A stretch of DNA of 42,276 nt from Nitrososphaerota archaeon. Its GTDB lineage: Archaea; Thermoproteota; Bathyarchaeia; Bathyarchaeales; Bathycorpusculaceae. The notes beneath the pieces were generated by a model. It saw nothing but the letters and a program-made list of their open reading frames with translations, did not search any database and was not told where the DNA came from. Positions within the stretch are counted from its first letter, which is position 1. The number at the start of each line of letters is the position of its first letter. The stretch covers positions 1 to 42,276 of the forward strand of contig JAIRQQ010000128.1 of NCBI GenBank assembly GCA_031256395.1. Direction: 5' to 3'. A program made the position numbers and the translations under genes. Shown here piece after piece: positions 23,880-31,796 of this stretch.

Positions 23880-24755
23880 ATGGCTGAGCGTACTCGTTTT
23901 GGACCTGCTGGGGTGCCGCCTATGTTTCGGTTGTTAGGGGCGTCTACGTTTGATACTCCGCGTTTGCTTTGTGAGGAGGGGTTAGATGCGTTTGAGTATC
24001 AGGCGGTGAGGTGGGGTCCTAAACCGCAAATAAAAGAGGCGGATGCTCGTCGGTTGGGGGAGGAGGCAAAGCGTAATGATGTTAAGCTCAGTATGCATGG
24101 TAGCTACTTTATCAACCTTTCAGGCAAACCTGAGGTGGTAGAAGCCAGCAAGCAACGCATACTAGCCTGCGCAAGGGGCGCTGAGTGTATGGAGGCTGGG
24201 GTTGTGGTGTTTCATACAGGGTTCTATGGCATGTTTGAGAAAGACTATGCCCTCAAATGCTGTATTGGTGCTCTCAAAGAGATCAGCTCTGAGATGCAGA
24301 GTTTGGGGTTGAGGGTAAAGTTGGGACCCGAAACTATGGGTCGTAAATCTCAAGTGGGCACTTTAGAGGAAATCATAGCCATTAATCGTGAAGTGGAGGG
24401 TACGCAGCTAGTTGTTGATTGGGGGCATCTTCATGCCCTGCATCAGGGAGCCCTAAAAACAGTGGATGATATGCGACAGATAGCTGAGAAAATTGAGACG
24501 GAGCTGGGTACGCAGATTCTTCGCAGTATGCATTGTCATTTCTCAAAAATAGAGTTCACAAGCCAAGGAGAAAAAAAGCACCATACTCTTGATGAAGAGC
24601 AGTTTGGACCAGAGTTTGGTCTGCTATCAGAGGTAATTTTGGATTTTAATATGCATCCCACAATTATCTGCGAAACCCCAATCCTAGATATTGATGCACG
24701 AAAAATGAAAGAAACTCTCCAACAAGCCCAAAAACAAAGACAAGAACAAAAATAG
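23880..24755 (+). CDS. endonuclease IV-like TIM-barrel protein
   Basis: A 291-residue xylose-isomerase-like TIM barrel. Metal-ligand positions of the AP endonuclease IV type are visible: SMHGSYFINL, VVFHTGFY, KLGPETMGR, VVDWGHLHAL and SMHCHFSKIEF, and a late ICETPIL. The order of His, His, Glu, Asp-x-x-His, His and Glu matches an Nfo-like site with three metals. A DNA-repair role is plausible, but some relatives are sugar isomerases. Its first ~190 nt are G/T-rich, after which composition changes abruptly. Confidence 0.72.
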   Translation: MAERTRFGPAGVPPMFRLLGASTFDTPRLLCEEGLDAFEYQAVRWGPKPQIKEADARRLGEEAKRNDVKLSMHGSYFINLSGKPEVVEASKQRILACARGAECMEAGVVVFHTGFYGMFEKDYALKCCIGALKEISSEMQSLGLRVKLGPETMGRKSQVGTLEEIIAINREVEGTQLVVDWGHLHALHQGALKTVDDMRQIAEKIETELGTQILRSMHCHFSKIEFTSQGEKKHHTLDEEQFGPEFGLLSEVILDFNMHPTIICETPILDIDARKMKETLQQAQKQRQEQK

Positions 24756-24866
24756 AGGTAAATATTAGCGATAAAGAGAACCACCAACTGGGTTACACAA
24801 GCGGCGCTAGTCATTTTGGTGTTTTTTAATTCGGGACTATTAGCGTTCACACTTTTGTTGAAACGG

Positions 24867-24885
24867 GGCATATATAATCAAATTG
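24867..24885 (+). repeat. upstream copy of a short flanking repeat
   Basis: GGCATATATAATCAAATTG. A near copy lies at 25899-25918, so the two bracket the nucleotide-sugar dehydrogenase gene. It may instead be a TATA element. Confidence 0.35.
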
Positions 24886-25031
24886 TCATTTAATTTGTTA
24901 TGTCAATTAATTTACATGTATCCATGCATCATAAATAAAATGACTAAAAGCAGAATTTTTTTGAATTAGGGATAAAGTTTTTATAATTTCGTGACCTCCA
25001 AGTAAAAAAATCACAACCGAGCGAAAGTTAG

Positions 25032-25886
25032 ATGGCTGTAAATGTTTGCATTATGGGTCTAGGTAATATAGGTTTACCAGTTGCTCAACACATCTCAAAA
25101 ATATACAAACAAACCCAAGGATATGACATATCCCAACAAGCCATAAAAATAGCCAAACAAAACGGAATCAACACCACAACCAAACCCCCATATGCAGAAA
25201 TTTATGTAATCACAGTCAACACTTGGTTTCGCAACAACCAACCCGATATGAGCGCCATTGAAGACTGCACAAAAAAAGCAGCCAAACTCAACCCTGATGC
25301 ACTCATATGTTACGAATCAACCCTAACCACAGGCACCGCACGAAAACTCGCCGCAAAATACAACCTAACCAACATAGCCGTCTGCCCCCACAGATGGTGG
25401 AAACAAGAAGAAGACAAACACGGCGTCGTACAAATAAGAGCCCTGGGTTCTCTAAACCAACAAAGCCACAAAAAAGCCCTTGACTTCTACAACACCCTAG
25501 GCATACCCACTCACCCCGTTAACTCCCTAGAAATCGCTGAACTGACCAAACTAGCCGAAAATACCTACTACTATCTCCGCATCGCATACGCTCAAGAACT
25601 AAAATTGCTTTGTGATGAAAACAATCTAAACTATGACGAACTACGCGACGCCGCCAACACAAAATGGAACGTAGATCTCCCCGAAGCACGCAACGGCATA
25701 GGCGGAGAATGCCTCCCAAAAGACATACAATTTCTCATAAACACCTACCCCACAACATCTCTGCTCCAAGCCGCCATAACCGCAGACAAACACTACCAAA
25801 CAAAACAAAAGAATAAAAAAATAACCAAACAAAAAAACACCAAACAAAACACTACCCAAACAGATACCAACACAAATTCCACATAA
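25032..25886 (+). CDS. short nucleotide-sugar dehydrogenase-like protein
   Basis: A 284-residue protein with the NAD-binding Rossmann domain (VCIMGLGNIGLPVA) and the central domain of UDP-glucose/UDP-ManNAc dehydrogenases. It keeps the E-S-T-L/TGTA block, ELTKLAENTYYYLRIAYAQEL with the conserved Lys and Asn, and GGECLPKD with the catalytic Cys (usual form GGHCxPKD). The third, UDP-binding domain of the roughly 430-residue family members is absent. It is replaced by about 35 low-complexity Lys/Gln/Asn/Thr residues. The coding strand is strongly A/C-rich. It may be a distinct short subfamily or a decayed gene; the intact catalytic motifs favour the first. Confidence 0.75.
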   Translation: MAVNVCIMGLGNIGLPVAQHISKIYKQTQGYDISQQAIKIAKQNGINTTTKPPYAEIYVITVNTWFRNNQPDMSAIEDCTKKAAKLNPDALICYESTLTTGTARKLAAKYNLTNIAVCPHRWWKQEEDKHGVVQIRALGSLNQQSHKKALDFYNTLGIPTHPVNSLEIAELTKLAENTYYYLRIAYAQELKLLCDENNLNYDELRDAANTKWNVDLPEARNGIGGECLPKDIQFLINTYPTTSLLQAAITADKHYQTKQKNKKITKQKNTKQNTTQTDTNTNST

Positions 25887-25898
25887 ACAACAAAACTA

Positions 25899-25918
25899 GG
25901 CACATATAATCAAACTTG
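25899..25918 (+). repeat. downstream copy of a short flanking repeat
   Basis: GGCACATATAATCAAACTTG, 18 of 20 positions shared with 24867-24885. No plus-strand gene follows it, so a simple promoter role is doubtful. Confidence 0.35.
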
Positions 25919-25996
25919 CAACCGAAACCAACAGACGGTTAAATACAAAGCGAGTTAAATGCGGTAACAACTTGTGTTGTTGAGATTTGAAGTTTA

Positions 25997-26911
25997 TTAT
26001 TCTAGGAATTGGGTTAGGTATTGGGCAATTAGCTCGTAGGCTTCCAAGTCATCAGGTCCTTTTTTGTTACCGTTTTCGTCTATTCCAATCAGATGTTCGC
26101 CCTCGCTTTCAGAAACGGGTTCATTGTACTCTATACGAAACACGCATCGCACAACTGTGCCGTTGCGGGCTTCAAAGGTTAGAAGAGGATATTTTACTCC
26201 GGGTAGAATAAGGTCGTATTTTCCTTCTGTTTTGGGTTCAACTAGAAACGTTTTGGTTTCTGCCAGCGAGAGCAGACTTAGCAACAATGAACCTTGGTAG
26301 GGTTGGAAGCTGAGTTTTGGGTCGTCATGGGTTAGTTTTTCTTTGGCTTCCTCGATTTTGGTGATTAAGTCAGTGTTGTTCCACAAGTCTACTCGGCATC
26401 TTTGCGCCTCTATGATAGCTTGTTCGGTAAAAGAGGTGGTTGCTATGATAAGGGAGCGGTCGCAGTTTTTGGTGGTTTGGGCTTGTTGGGCGGCCAAAAC
26501 TATGATCTCGTTGAGGGCATAGTTGGGGGGGTATTTGCGTGTTAAAACGGTAATCTTTTCAGCACTTTTGCTAACAACTAGATCTGCGCCGTTGTTAACT
26601 ATACAGCTACTTTGTACTTCATAGCCCAAAGTTTCAAAGAGCCACTGGATAAATATTCTAAACTCTTTATCGGAGAGGGCCCCGACCAAATAAGGTTCGG
26701 GTTGGGGTTCGGTGGGTTTGTCGAGTTTTTCCACAAGGGGTTTTATGCGGGGTTTCTCGGAGATTAGATTAGACGTTTTTTTTATGCGGTTTGCTAGTGT
26801 TTCGGCTTTATCTATAGATATCTGCAGTTCATCTGCTAGCTGCTCGATTAGATCTGTGTTTTTTGGTTGTTCAGCTATTTTTTTTAGGGTATTAGTTTTT
26901 TGGTGGCTCAT
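25997..26911 (-). CDS. Mrr-like restriction endonuclease-fold protein
   Basis: A 304-residue protein. A helical N-terminal part (1-75) is followed by an Mrr_cat-type domain: FRIFIQWLFETLGYEVQSS, then NNGADLVV (Asp near 110), then ITVLTRKY, where the usual QxK is TRK (Lys near 126). SLIIATTSFTEQAIIEAQRCRVDLWNNTDL is a clear Mrr-type C-terminal block. The last 100 residues are beta-rich and unrecognised. Mrr proteins cut modified DNA. The gene is last in a three-gene operon with the zinc protein and RapA-like helicase, 6 nt after the former. Loss of the Gln may reduce or alter cleavage. Confidence 0.72.
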   Translation of the reverse strand: MSHQKTNTLKKIAEQPKNTDLIEQLADELQISIDKAETLANRIKKTSNLISEKPRIKPLVEKLDKPTEPQPEPYLVGALSDKEFRIFIQWLFETLGYEVQSSCIVNNGADLVVSKSAEKITVLTRKYPPNYALNEIIVLAAQQAQTTKNCDRSLIIATTSFTEQAIIEAQRCRVDLWNNTDLITKIEEAKEKLTHDDPKLSFQPYQGSLLLSLLSLAETKTFLVEPKTEGKYDLILPGVKYPLLTFEARNGTVVRCVFRIEYNEPVSESEGEHLIGIDENGNKKGPDDLEAYELIAQYLTQFLE

Positions 26912-26917
26912 TTTCTT

Positions 26918-28270
26918 TTAGGGTTCCTTTTTTGCGTGTTGAGGACAGAGTTTTTTTCTGAATTCGTCAGTGTGGGTGAGGTTGAGTTTGGAGAAGGGTT
27001 TGTTGCAGATATCGCAGGCGTCGTAGTGGTGGATGCATATGCTTGTGTTGTCGTGGGTGCATTTGAATTCGAGGAGGCGGCTGTGGCGTTTGCCGCAGAA
27101 TGTGCATATAAAGCCTTTGTCACGCTCAAAATATTCGTCTAGGGTTTCGTCGTGGGTTAGAGTTGTTGTTTTTTTGGAGTAAATTTTTGTTGTGTCTATG
27201 GATTGTCGGATACAATCTTTGCAGACATAGAGACCGTCCTCGGTTGAGTATCCTTCGGTATGGGTTTTTTTGCATAGGGGACAGGTAATGTCGGGATTTT
27301 GGATGCCTATGGTTAGGGTGGATTGGGTGGTTGCTTTGTTGTTGAGGGTGAGTTCGAATTTGATTTTGGTGGTGTTGATTATTAGGAGGTTTTGGAGTTT
27401 TACGGTTATGTTTGTTTGGCAGGATTCTTCTTCGCGTTGCAGCATTGTTTCGTAGGTGGATTGCCATTTTTGGAAGTCGAAATCGTGTTTTTTGGAGATG
27501 ACTTGTTCGCGGCGTTCGCGTTTTAAGCGGCGCTCAAAGCTTTGTAAGCGCATTTTTTTCTCTTTGCCAAGGGGGAGATCAAAGAGGGTGACTTTGTTTT
27601 TGAGATAGATCTGTAGGGTTTGTTCGGCGATTGTTTTTAGTTCGTCGTAGAGTTCGGGTTTTATTTTTGCTTTTGTGTTTTCGGCTTGTATGGTTGGGTT
27701 TTCAAGCACCGCTACTAAATCGAGGGGGTTATTGATGATATGGCCTTCTTCGTTTATCAGAATAGGGAGGGTTTCTTCGCTTTTGGTTCGGAGTTTGTTT
27801 TGAAAGTTTAGGGCGTAGTAGAACTGGAAGAAACGCAGGGATTCTTTTTTAATAATTTTTATCGAGGTGATCTTGCCATTGTTTATCTGGTGAAAACAAG
27901 GTTCGAGTTTGGTGCAAACTTGGGTGTCTTGTAGGGTTTGGGTTTTTGTACAGCTCAAACAGGCAGCGGGGTCATTGAAGTATGATTCTATGAGGGTTTC
28001 TATGGGGCCGTTGTTTGTGAGATTGATGTGGCAGAGGGCGCCGTTGTCTATGGCTTCTTTTAGAAGTTGCTGAAACAGGGGGCTTCCAGGAGCAAGCAAG
28101 GGGATTTTTTTTTCTTTTGCGGTGTGGGGTTGGTAGGTGAATTCTTGGGTTGTACCATCGGGGTAGGCAACGGTTAGAGTGTCGTTTGTTTGGTGAGTTA
28201 TTATACCGCCTTTGTTTTGGATATAGGTTTCAAAGAAGGAGCAGAGATCGGCTTCGGCTTGGGTGCTCAA
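26918..28270 (-). CDS. cysteine-rich zinc-binding protein of the helicase operon
   Basis: A 450-residue protein of no family I can name. The first 330 residues contain two cysteines in SCTK/VCTK context and a basic helical stretch (RLQSFERRLKRERREQ). The C-terminal 120 residues carry several zinc-site pairs: CPLCKKTH with YVCKDC, CTFCGKRH with KCTHD, and CDICNKPF with LCPQH. These resemble treble-clef or RING/LIM-like modules. It overlaps the helicase gene by 4 nt (ATGA) and precedes the Mrr-like gene by 6 nt, so the three products probably act together. It may be a DNA- or protein-recognition subunit. Confidence 0.65.
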   Translation of the reverse strand: MSTQAEADLCSFFETYIQNKGGIITHQTNDTLTVAYPDGTTQEFTYQPHTAKEKKIPLLAPGSPLFQQLLKEAIDNGALCHINLTNNGPIETLIESYFNDPAACLSCTKTQTLQDTQVCTKLEPCFHQINNGKITSIKIIKKESLRFFQFYYALNFQNKLRTKSEETLPILINEEGHIINNPLDLVAVLENPTIQAENTKAKIKPELYDELKTIAEQTLQIYLKNKVTLFDLPLGKEKKMRLQSFERRLKRERREQVISKKHDFDFQKWQSTYETMLQREEESCQTNITVKLQNLLIINTTKIKFELTLNNKATTQSTLTIGIQNPDITCPLCKKTHTEGYSTEDGLYVCKDCIRQSIDTTKIYSKKTTTLTHDETLDEYFERDKGFICTFCGKRHSRLLEFKCTHDNTSICIHHYDACDICNKPFSKLNLTHTDEFRKKLCPQHAKKEP

Positions 28271-30237
28271 TCCAAGACTCCCTGGGTGAATTGTTCGGAT
28301 AGTTCTTGGTTTTCTTTTACTATGTTTAGGTTCTCGGCTAGTTTTTCTAGTTCTTTTTGGATGTCGAGTCGTGAGTTACTGCGCAGTAAAATGTCGCCTA
28401 TGGTTTTTTGTATGTCTTGAGCACCCTCTTTTAAATCGGCTAGCACGGTTTCCATTTTGCCCACGGTCATGGTGAACAGATCGATTTTTTGGTATAGCAC
28501 ATGCAACACATAGTCATCGATGGTGTCTTTGACGGCTAGGTTAAAGATGGTTACATCACGGTCTTGTTTGTAGCGATGAATTCTGCCGATGCGTTGCTCT
28601 ATTTTCATGGGGTTCCAGTGTAGGTCATAGTTAAACAATACACAACAATTTTGCAGGTTGAGGCCCTCTGCGGCGGCGTCAGTTGCGATGAGGTATTTGG
28701 TTTGGCCGCTCTTAAAGCTGGCAATCACTTGATCGCGCTCAGCTTGGTTCATATCGCCCACATAGATGGCGGCGGGGCCAAATTGGTCGTTTAGCATTTC
28801 GTTTATTTTGCGAGCAGTTGTTTTTCTTAGGCAGAAAATGACTGCTTGCTCATTTGGGACTTCTCTTAGAACGTTTTTTAGCAACTCCATTTTGGCACTT
28901 GTTACTTTTTGGGCCATCTCGATTAGTTTGTTGGTGGCGTCGGTTTCCATGGGGAAGCGTTGTTGGCGTTTTTTGAGGGATTCTATGGATGCGTAGGGGG
29001 AGCTTGAGAAGGATTGTTGGAGGGTAATGGCTTGGAAGACCAAGATGGCGTTGCTCTGGGAGGCAGTCATTTTTCTTGAGGGGTTCTCAGCGATTAGGGT
29101 TTCGATGGTTTTGAAGTGGTTGTCGCTGACTTTGCGCAGGTATTGGGTTGCTTCTTCGATGAATTCGCGTTCGTAGTCGTTGGGTTCAAGAGTTCGGGAT
29201 TCTACGCAACGTTTAGTGAAGGGGATACCTGTTTGTTCGCGAAGTGTGCGGCACATGACGTCTTGGAGGGTGTGTTTGAGATAGTTTGCTTCTTGGGGTC
29301 GCACTACTCGGCTTCGGACGTCTTCGGCGAATCGGGAGATAAAGGCGCGTTCGCTATCTAAGAGTCCGGGTTGGATTAGATCAACAATGCTGTAGAGATC
29401 GGTTAGGCGGTTGCATAGCGGGGTTGCGGTTAGCAGAAGCAGGTGGTTTTTGCGCAGATCAGAGAGTGCGTTGCGGCTTTTGCTATGAGTGTTGCGAAAT
29501 GCATGGGCTTCATCGACCATAACTAGGTCCCAGGTTCGGTTGGTGAGTGCGGGATGATTTTTTAGTAACATGTTATGGGAGCATATGAGACGGTTGTTGG
29601 TGGCTAGATTGGCGCGTTTTCCTGCGCCGTTGGCGATGGTAAAGGTTTCGCCGAATTTTTCAGCCATCTCAGCTCTCCACTGCGAGAGCAGGCTTTTGGG
29701 TGCGACAATTAGTACCGAGTTTATTTCTTCTCGCAATAGTAATTCTTTCATGATTAGGCCGGCTTCGATGGTTTTTCCTAAACCCACCTCGTCGGCTAAG
29801 ATGGCGTTTGAGTTCATTTCGTTTATAACTTGCAGTGCGGTGTGCAACTGAAAGTTGTAGGGGATGAGTTTTGTGCGTATGGCATCCACTGAGATGAGGT
29901 GATCGATTTTATCGGTTTGTTTGAGCTGGGTTGCTCTTAGGCTTAGTTGAAAGTTTGTTAGGGATGCATAATTTGTTTTTTGAATTTGTTTTTTTATGTT
30001 GAGGGGATCGGTGTAGGTGATGGTATATTTATGAGATGTTTTTTTGTTGTTTTCGGGGTTGTCGAGTGCGCATATAATTGTTGATTGTTCGGGTTGGGGG
30101 TCTTTGGTTTTTTTTGTTTTTGGTTTGGGGTTGGGGTATAGTAGGTCAACTATTGCATGCGCAGGGTTGATTGTGATTTCGGGTTGGGGGGGTTGGCTGG
30201 TTTGTTTTTTTGGGCTTTGAGACAAGAGTATCGACAT
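28267..30237 (-). CDS. RapA/SNF2-type superfamily 2 helicase
   Basis: A 656-residue protein. After about 115 low-complexity residues comes an SF2 core: LADEVGLGKTIEAGLI (Walker A, 149-156), VAPKSLLSQW, VDEAHAFRN (DEAH, 242-245) and LLLLTATPLCN. The second RecA domain has ATDAAAEGLNLQNC, LHWNPMKIEQRIGRIHR. This combination is typical of RapA/HepA-like translocases and of the SNF2 subunits found in some defence systems. It heads the operon with a TATA-like TTTTTATAG about 20 nt upstream of the ATG, suggesting a nearly leaderless mRNA. The coding strand is A/C-rich. Confidence 0.88.
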   Translation of the reverse strand: MSILLSQSPKKQTSQPPQPEITINPAHAIVDLLYPNPKPKTKKTKDPQPEQSTIICALDNPENNKKTSHKYTITYTDPLNIKKQIQKTNYASLTNFQLSLRATQLKQTDKIDHLISVDAIRTKLIPYNFQLHTALQVINEMNSNAILADEVGLGKTIEAGLIMKELLLREEINSVLIVAPKSLLSQWRAEMAEKFGETFTIANGAGKRANLATNNRLICSHNMLLKNHPALTNRTWDLVMVDEAHAFRNTHSKSRNALSDLRKNHLLLLTATPLCNRLTDLYSIVDLIQPGLLDSERAFISRFAEDVRSRVVRPQEANYLKHTLQDVMCRTLREQTGIPFTKRCVESRTLEPNDYEREFIEEATQYLRKVSDNHFKTIETLIAENPSRKMTASQSNAILVFQAITLQQSFSSSPYASIESLKKRQQRFPMETDATNKLIEMAQKVTSAKMELLKNVLREVPNEQAVIFCLRKTTARKINEMLNDQFGPAAIYVGDMNQAERDQVIASFKSGQTKYLIATDAAAEGLNLQNCCVLFNYDLHWNPMKIEQRIGRIHRYKQDRDVTIFNLAVKDTIDDYVLHVLYQKIDLFTMTVGKMETVLADLKEGAQDIQKTIGDILLRSNSRLDIQKELEKLAENLNIVKENQELSEQFTQGVLD

Positions 30238-30658
30238 TTACTGATTGTTTGGCTATAAAAACCTGAAATGCAACTCTTGGGTGGTTGTGTGTTCTTCGGA
30301 TAGTGCGTATGCGGATTTCATATTCAAAGGGTCATTAATTTGAAATTTTTTTTCATTTGAGTTTGAGGTTTTGAGGCCATGGCGACTTTTTGAGGTTGTT
30401 GGGGTTGGTTTGGTGTTGGGTGGGGGTGTTTGGTGTTGTTTTAGGGGTTATTTTTTGTTGGGTTGTTTTTGACATTTTTATGTTAAATGTGTACAGATGA
30501 AAAATTGATGAAAAAGCAGACAATTTATCGGTTGTTTTTAGGGTTGTTTTGGCTATAGCTCAAGAATTCAGGCGGTTTTGTTAGTTAAGGCAGACTTGTT
30601 AGCGTTTAGTAATTTTTAAATATAAATTGAGGCTTTCTGTCCTTTTGAGGTTAGTAAC
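30238..30658. other. intergenic region with a C-free G/T tract
   Basis: No gene is seen. Next to the helicase start lies its promoter (GGTTTTTATAG on the minus strand). The stretch 30387-30472 has no C on the plus strand and contains runs GGGG, GGG, GGGGG, GGGG and GGG, a possible G-quadruplex former. TTTTTAAATATAAATT at 30613-30628 is a strong TATA candidate for the short ORF that follows. Confidence 0.5.
30613..30628 (+). promoter_or_regulatory. TATA-like element upstream of the lysine-rich short ORF
   Basis: TTTTTAAATATAAATT, about 35 nt before the GTG at 30659, at the right distance for a short leader with its own SD. Confidence 0.5.
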
Positions 30659-30709
30659 GTGGCTAAGGCGGCAAAAAAAGATACAAAAAAGGCTAAAAAG
30701 AAGAAATAA
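30659..30709 (+). CDS. possible 16-residue lysine-rich peptide
   Basis: GTG to TAA encodes MAKAAKKDTKKAKKKK. GAGGT lies 7 nt before the GTG (30647-30651) and a strong TATA-like element lies at 30613-30628, so the start site would fall just before the SD. A T-rich tract follows at about 30738-30750. Promoter, SD, ORF and T-tract are therefore all in the expected order. Perfect inverted octamers GAGGCTTT (30629-30636) and AAAGCCTC (30708-30715) flank the ORF. It resembles the basic tails of ribosomal proteins but matches none that I recognise. Confidence 0.4.
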   Translation: MAKAAKKDTKKAKKKK

Positions 30710-30874
30710 AGCCTCATCAGTTCTGCATCCACCCTCATTTTTCTTTCTAAATCCCAACCGACAAACTTATAATCACCAAACCAAAGTAAACACAAAAACG
30801 CCTAACACAACCCAGCAGAATTTAGTTAAAAAAGATTTATCTTATCATCCGCCTAGACTATACAAGGTGTTTAT

Positions 30875-31792
30875 GTGGAAAACAATCCGATGCACACAAC
30901 CCTTGCCGGCTTAAACTTAGCCAACCCCACCATGCTAGCATCAGGAATCATGGGATACACAGCAGAATCCTTTCTCCAAGTAGCCAAAGGCGGCGCAGGA
31001 GCCATCGTCACCAAATCTGTTGGCACCCAACCCCGAACAGGCTACGCAAACCCCATCGTAGTACAAACAAAAGCCGGCCTGATAAACGCCGTAGGACTAC
31101 CCAACCCCGGCATTGACATATTCACCGAAGAAATCAAATACACCAAAACCCTGCTGCACATCCCCTTAATTGTCAGCATCTTTGGCTACTCAGCTGAGGA
31201 CTACGCCACAGCAGCCAAAAAAGCCGCCAACGCAGGCGCAGACGCCGTAGAGCTAAACGTCTCATGTCCTCATGTAAAACAAACCGGCGCCGAAATCGGA
31301 CAAAGCCCCAAACTACTCGCTGAAGTCACCCAACAAGTCAAAGCCGCCATAAACAAACCCCTCATTGTCAAACTCTCACCCAACGTCACCGACCTAGGAG
31401 TGCTTGCACAAGCCGCCGTAGAAGCAGGCGCAGACGCCCTAACCGCAATCAACACCCTAAGAGCCATAGCCATTGACAGTGAAACCCAGCAACCAATTTT
31501 AAGCAACATCAAAGGCGGCATGTCTGGCCCCGCAATCAAACCCGTAGCACTGCGCTGTGTCTATGACCTATCACAAATTGTAGATGTGCCCATAATTGGT
31601 TGCGGAGGAATCACAACTTGGCAAGACGCAGTCGAGTTCTTCTTAGCCGGCGCCTCAGCAATACAAATCGGAACCGCAGTCGCCGACAACATGGCAGTTT
31701 TTAGCACCATAACCAAAGGAGTAGAGAGTTATTTGAGACAAAAACATTACAAAAATGTAGAGGAGATTGTTGGTCTTGCTCACCGAAAATAA
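30875..31792 (+). CDS. pyrD: dihydroorotate dehydrogenase, class 1B catalytic subunit
   Basis: A 305-residue flavoprotein TIM barrel that oxidises dihydroorotate to orotate in pyrimidine synthesis. Signatures are PTMLASGIMGYT, GAIVTKSV, GLINAVGLPNPG, ELNVSCPHV with the class 1 catalytic Cys, INTLRAIAID and IGCGGITTWQDAVEFFLAGASAIQIGTA. The GTG start at 30875 has GGTG 5 nt upstream; an in-frame ATG at 30890 is possible. It is followed by pyrK, forming the PyrDB-PyrK NAD-dependent enzyme. The coding strand is A/C-rich. Confidence 0.94.
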   Translation: MENNPMHTTLAGLNLANPTMLASGIMGYTAESFLQVAKGGAGAIVTKSVGTQPRTGYANPIVVQTKAGLINAVGLPNPGIDIFTEEIKYTKTLLHIPLIVSIFGYSAEDYATAAKKAANAGADAVELNVSCPHVKQTGAEIGQSPKLLAEVTQQVKAAINKPLIVKLSPNVTDLGVLAQAAVEAGADALTAINTLRAIAIDSETQQPILSNIKGGMSGPAIKPVALRCVYDLSQIVDVPIIGCGGITTWQDAVEFFLAGASAIQIGTAVADNMAVFSTITKGVESYLRQKHYKNVEEIVGLAHRK

Positions 31793-31796
31793 CACC

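Noticed and set aside
30627-30914. A 95-codon open frame across the lysine-rich ORF and the pyrD start
   Set aside because: It has no SD, reads through a T-rich tract and overlaps pyrD in another frame.
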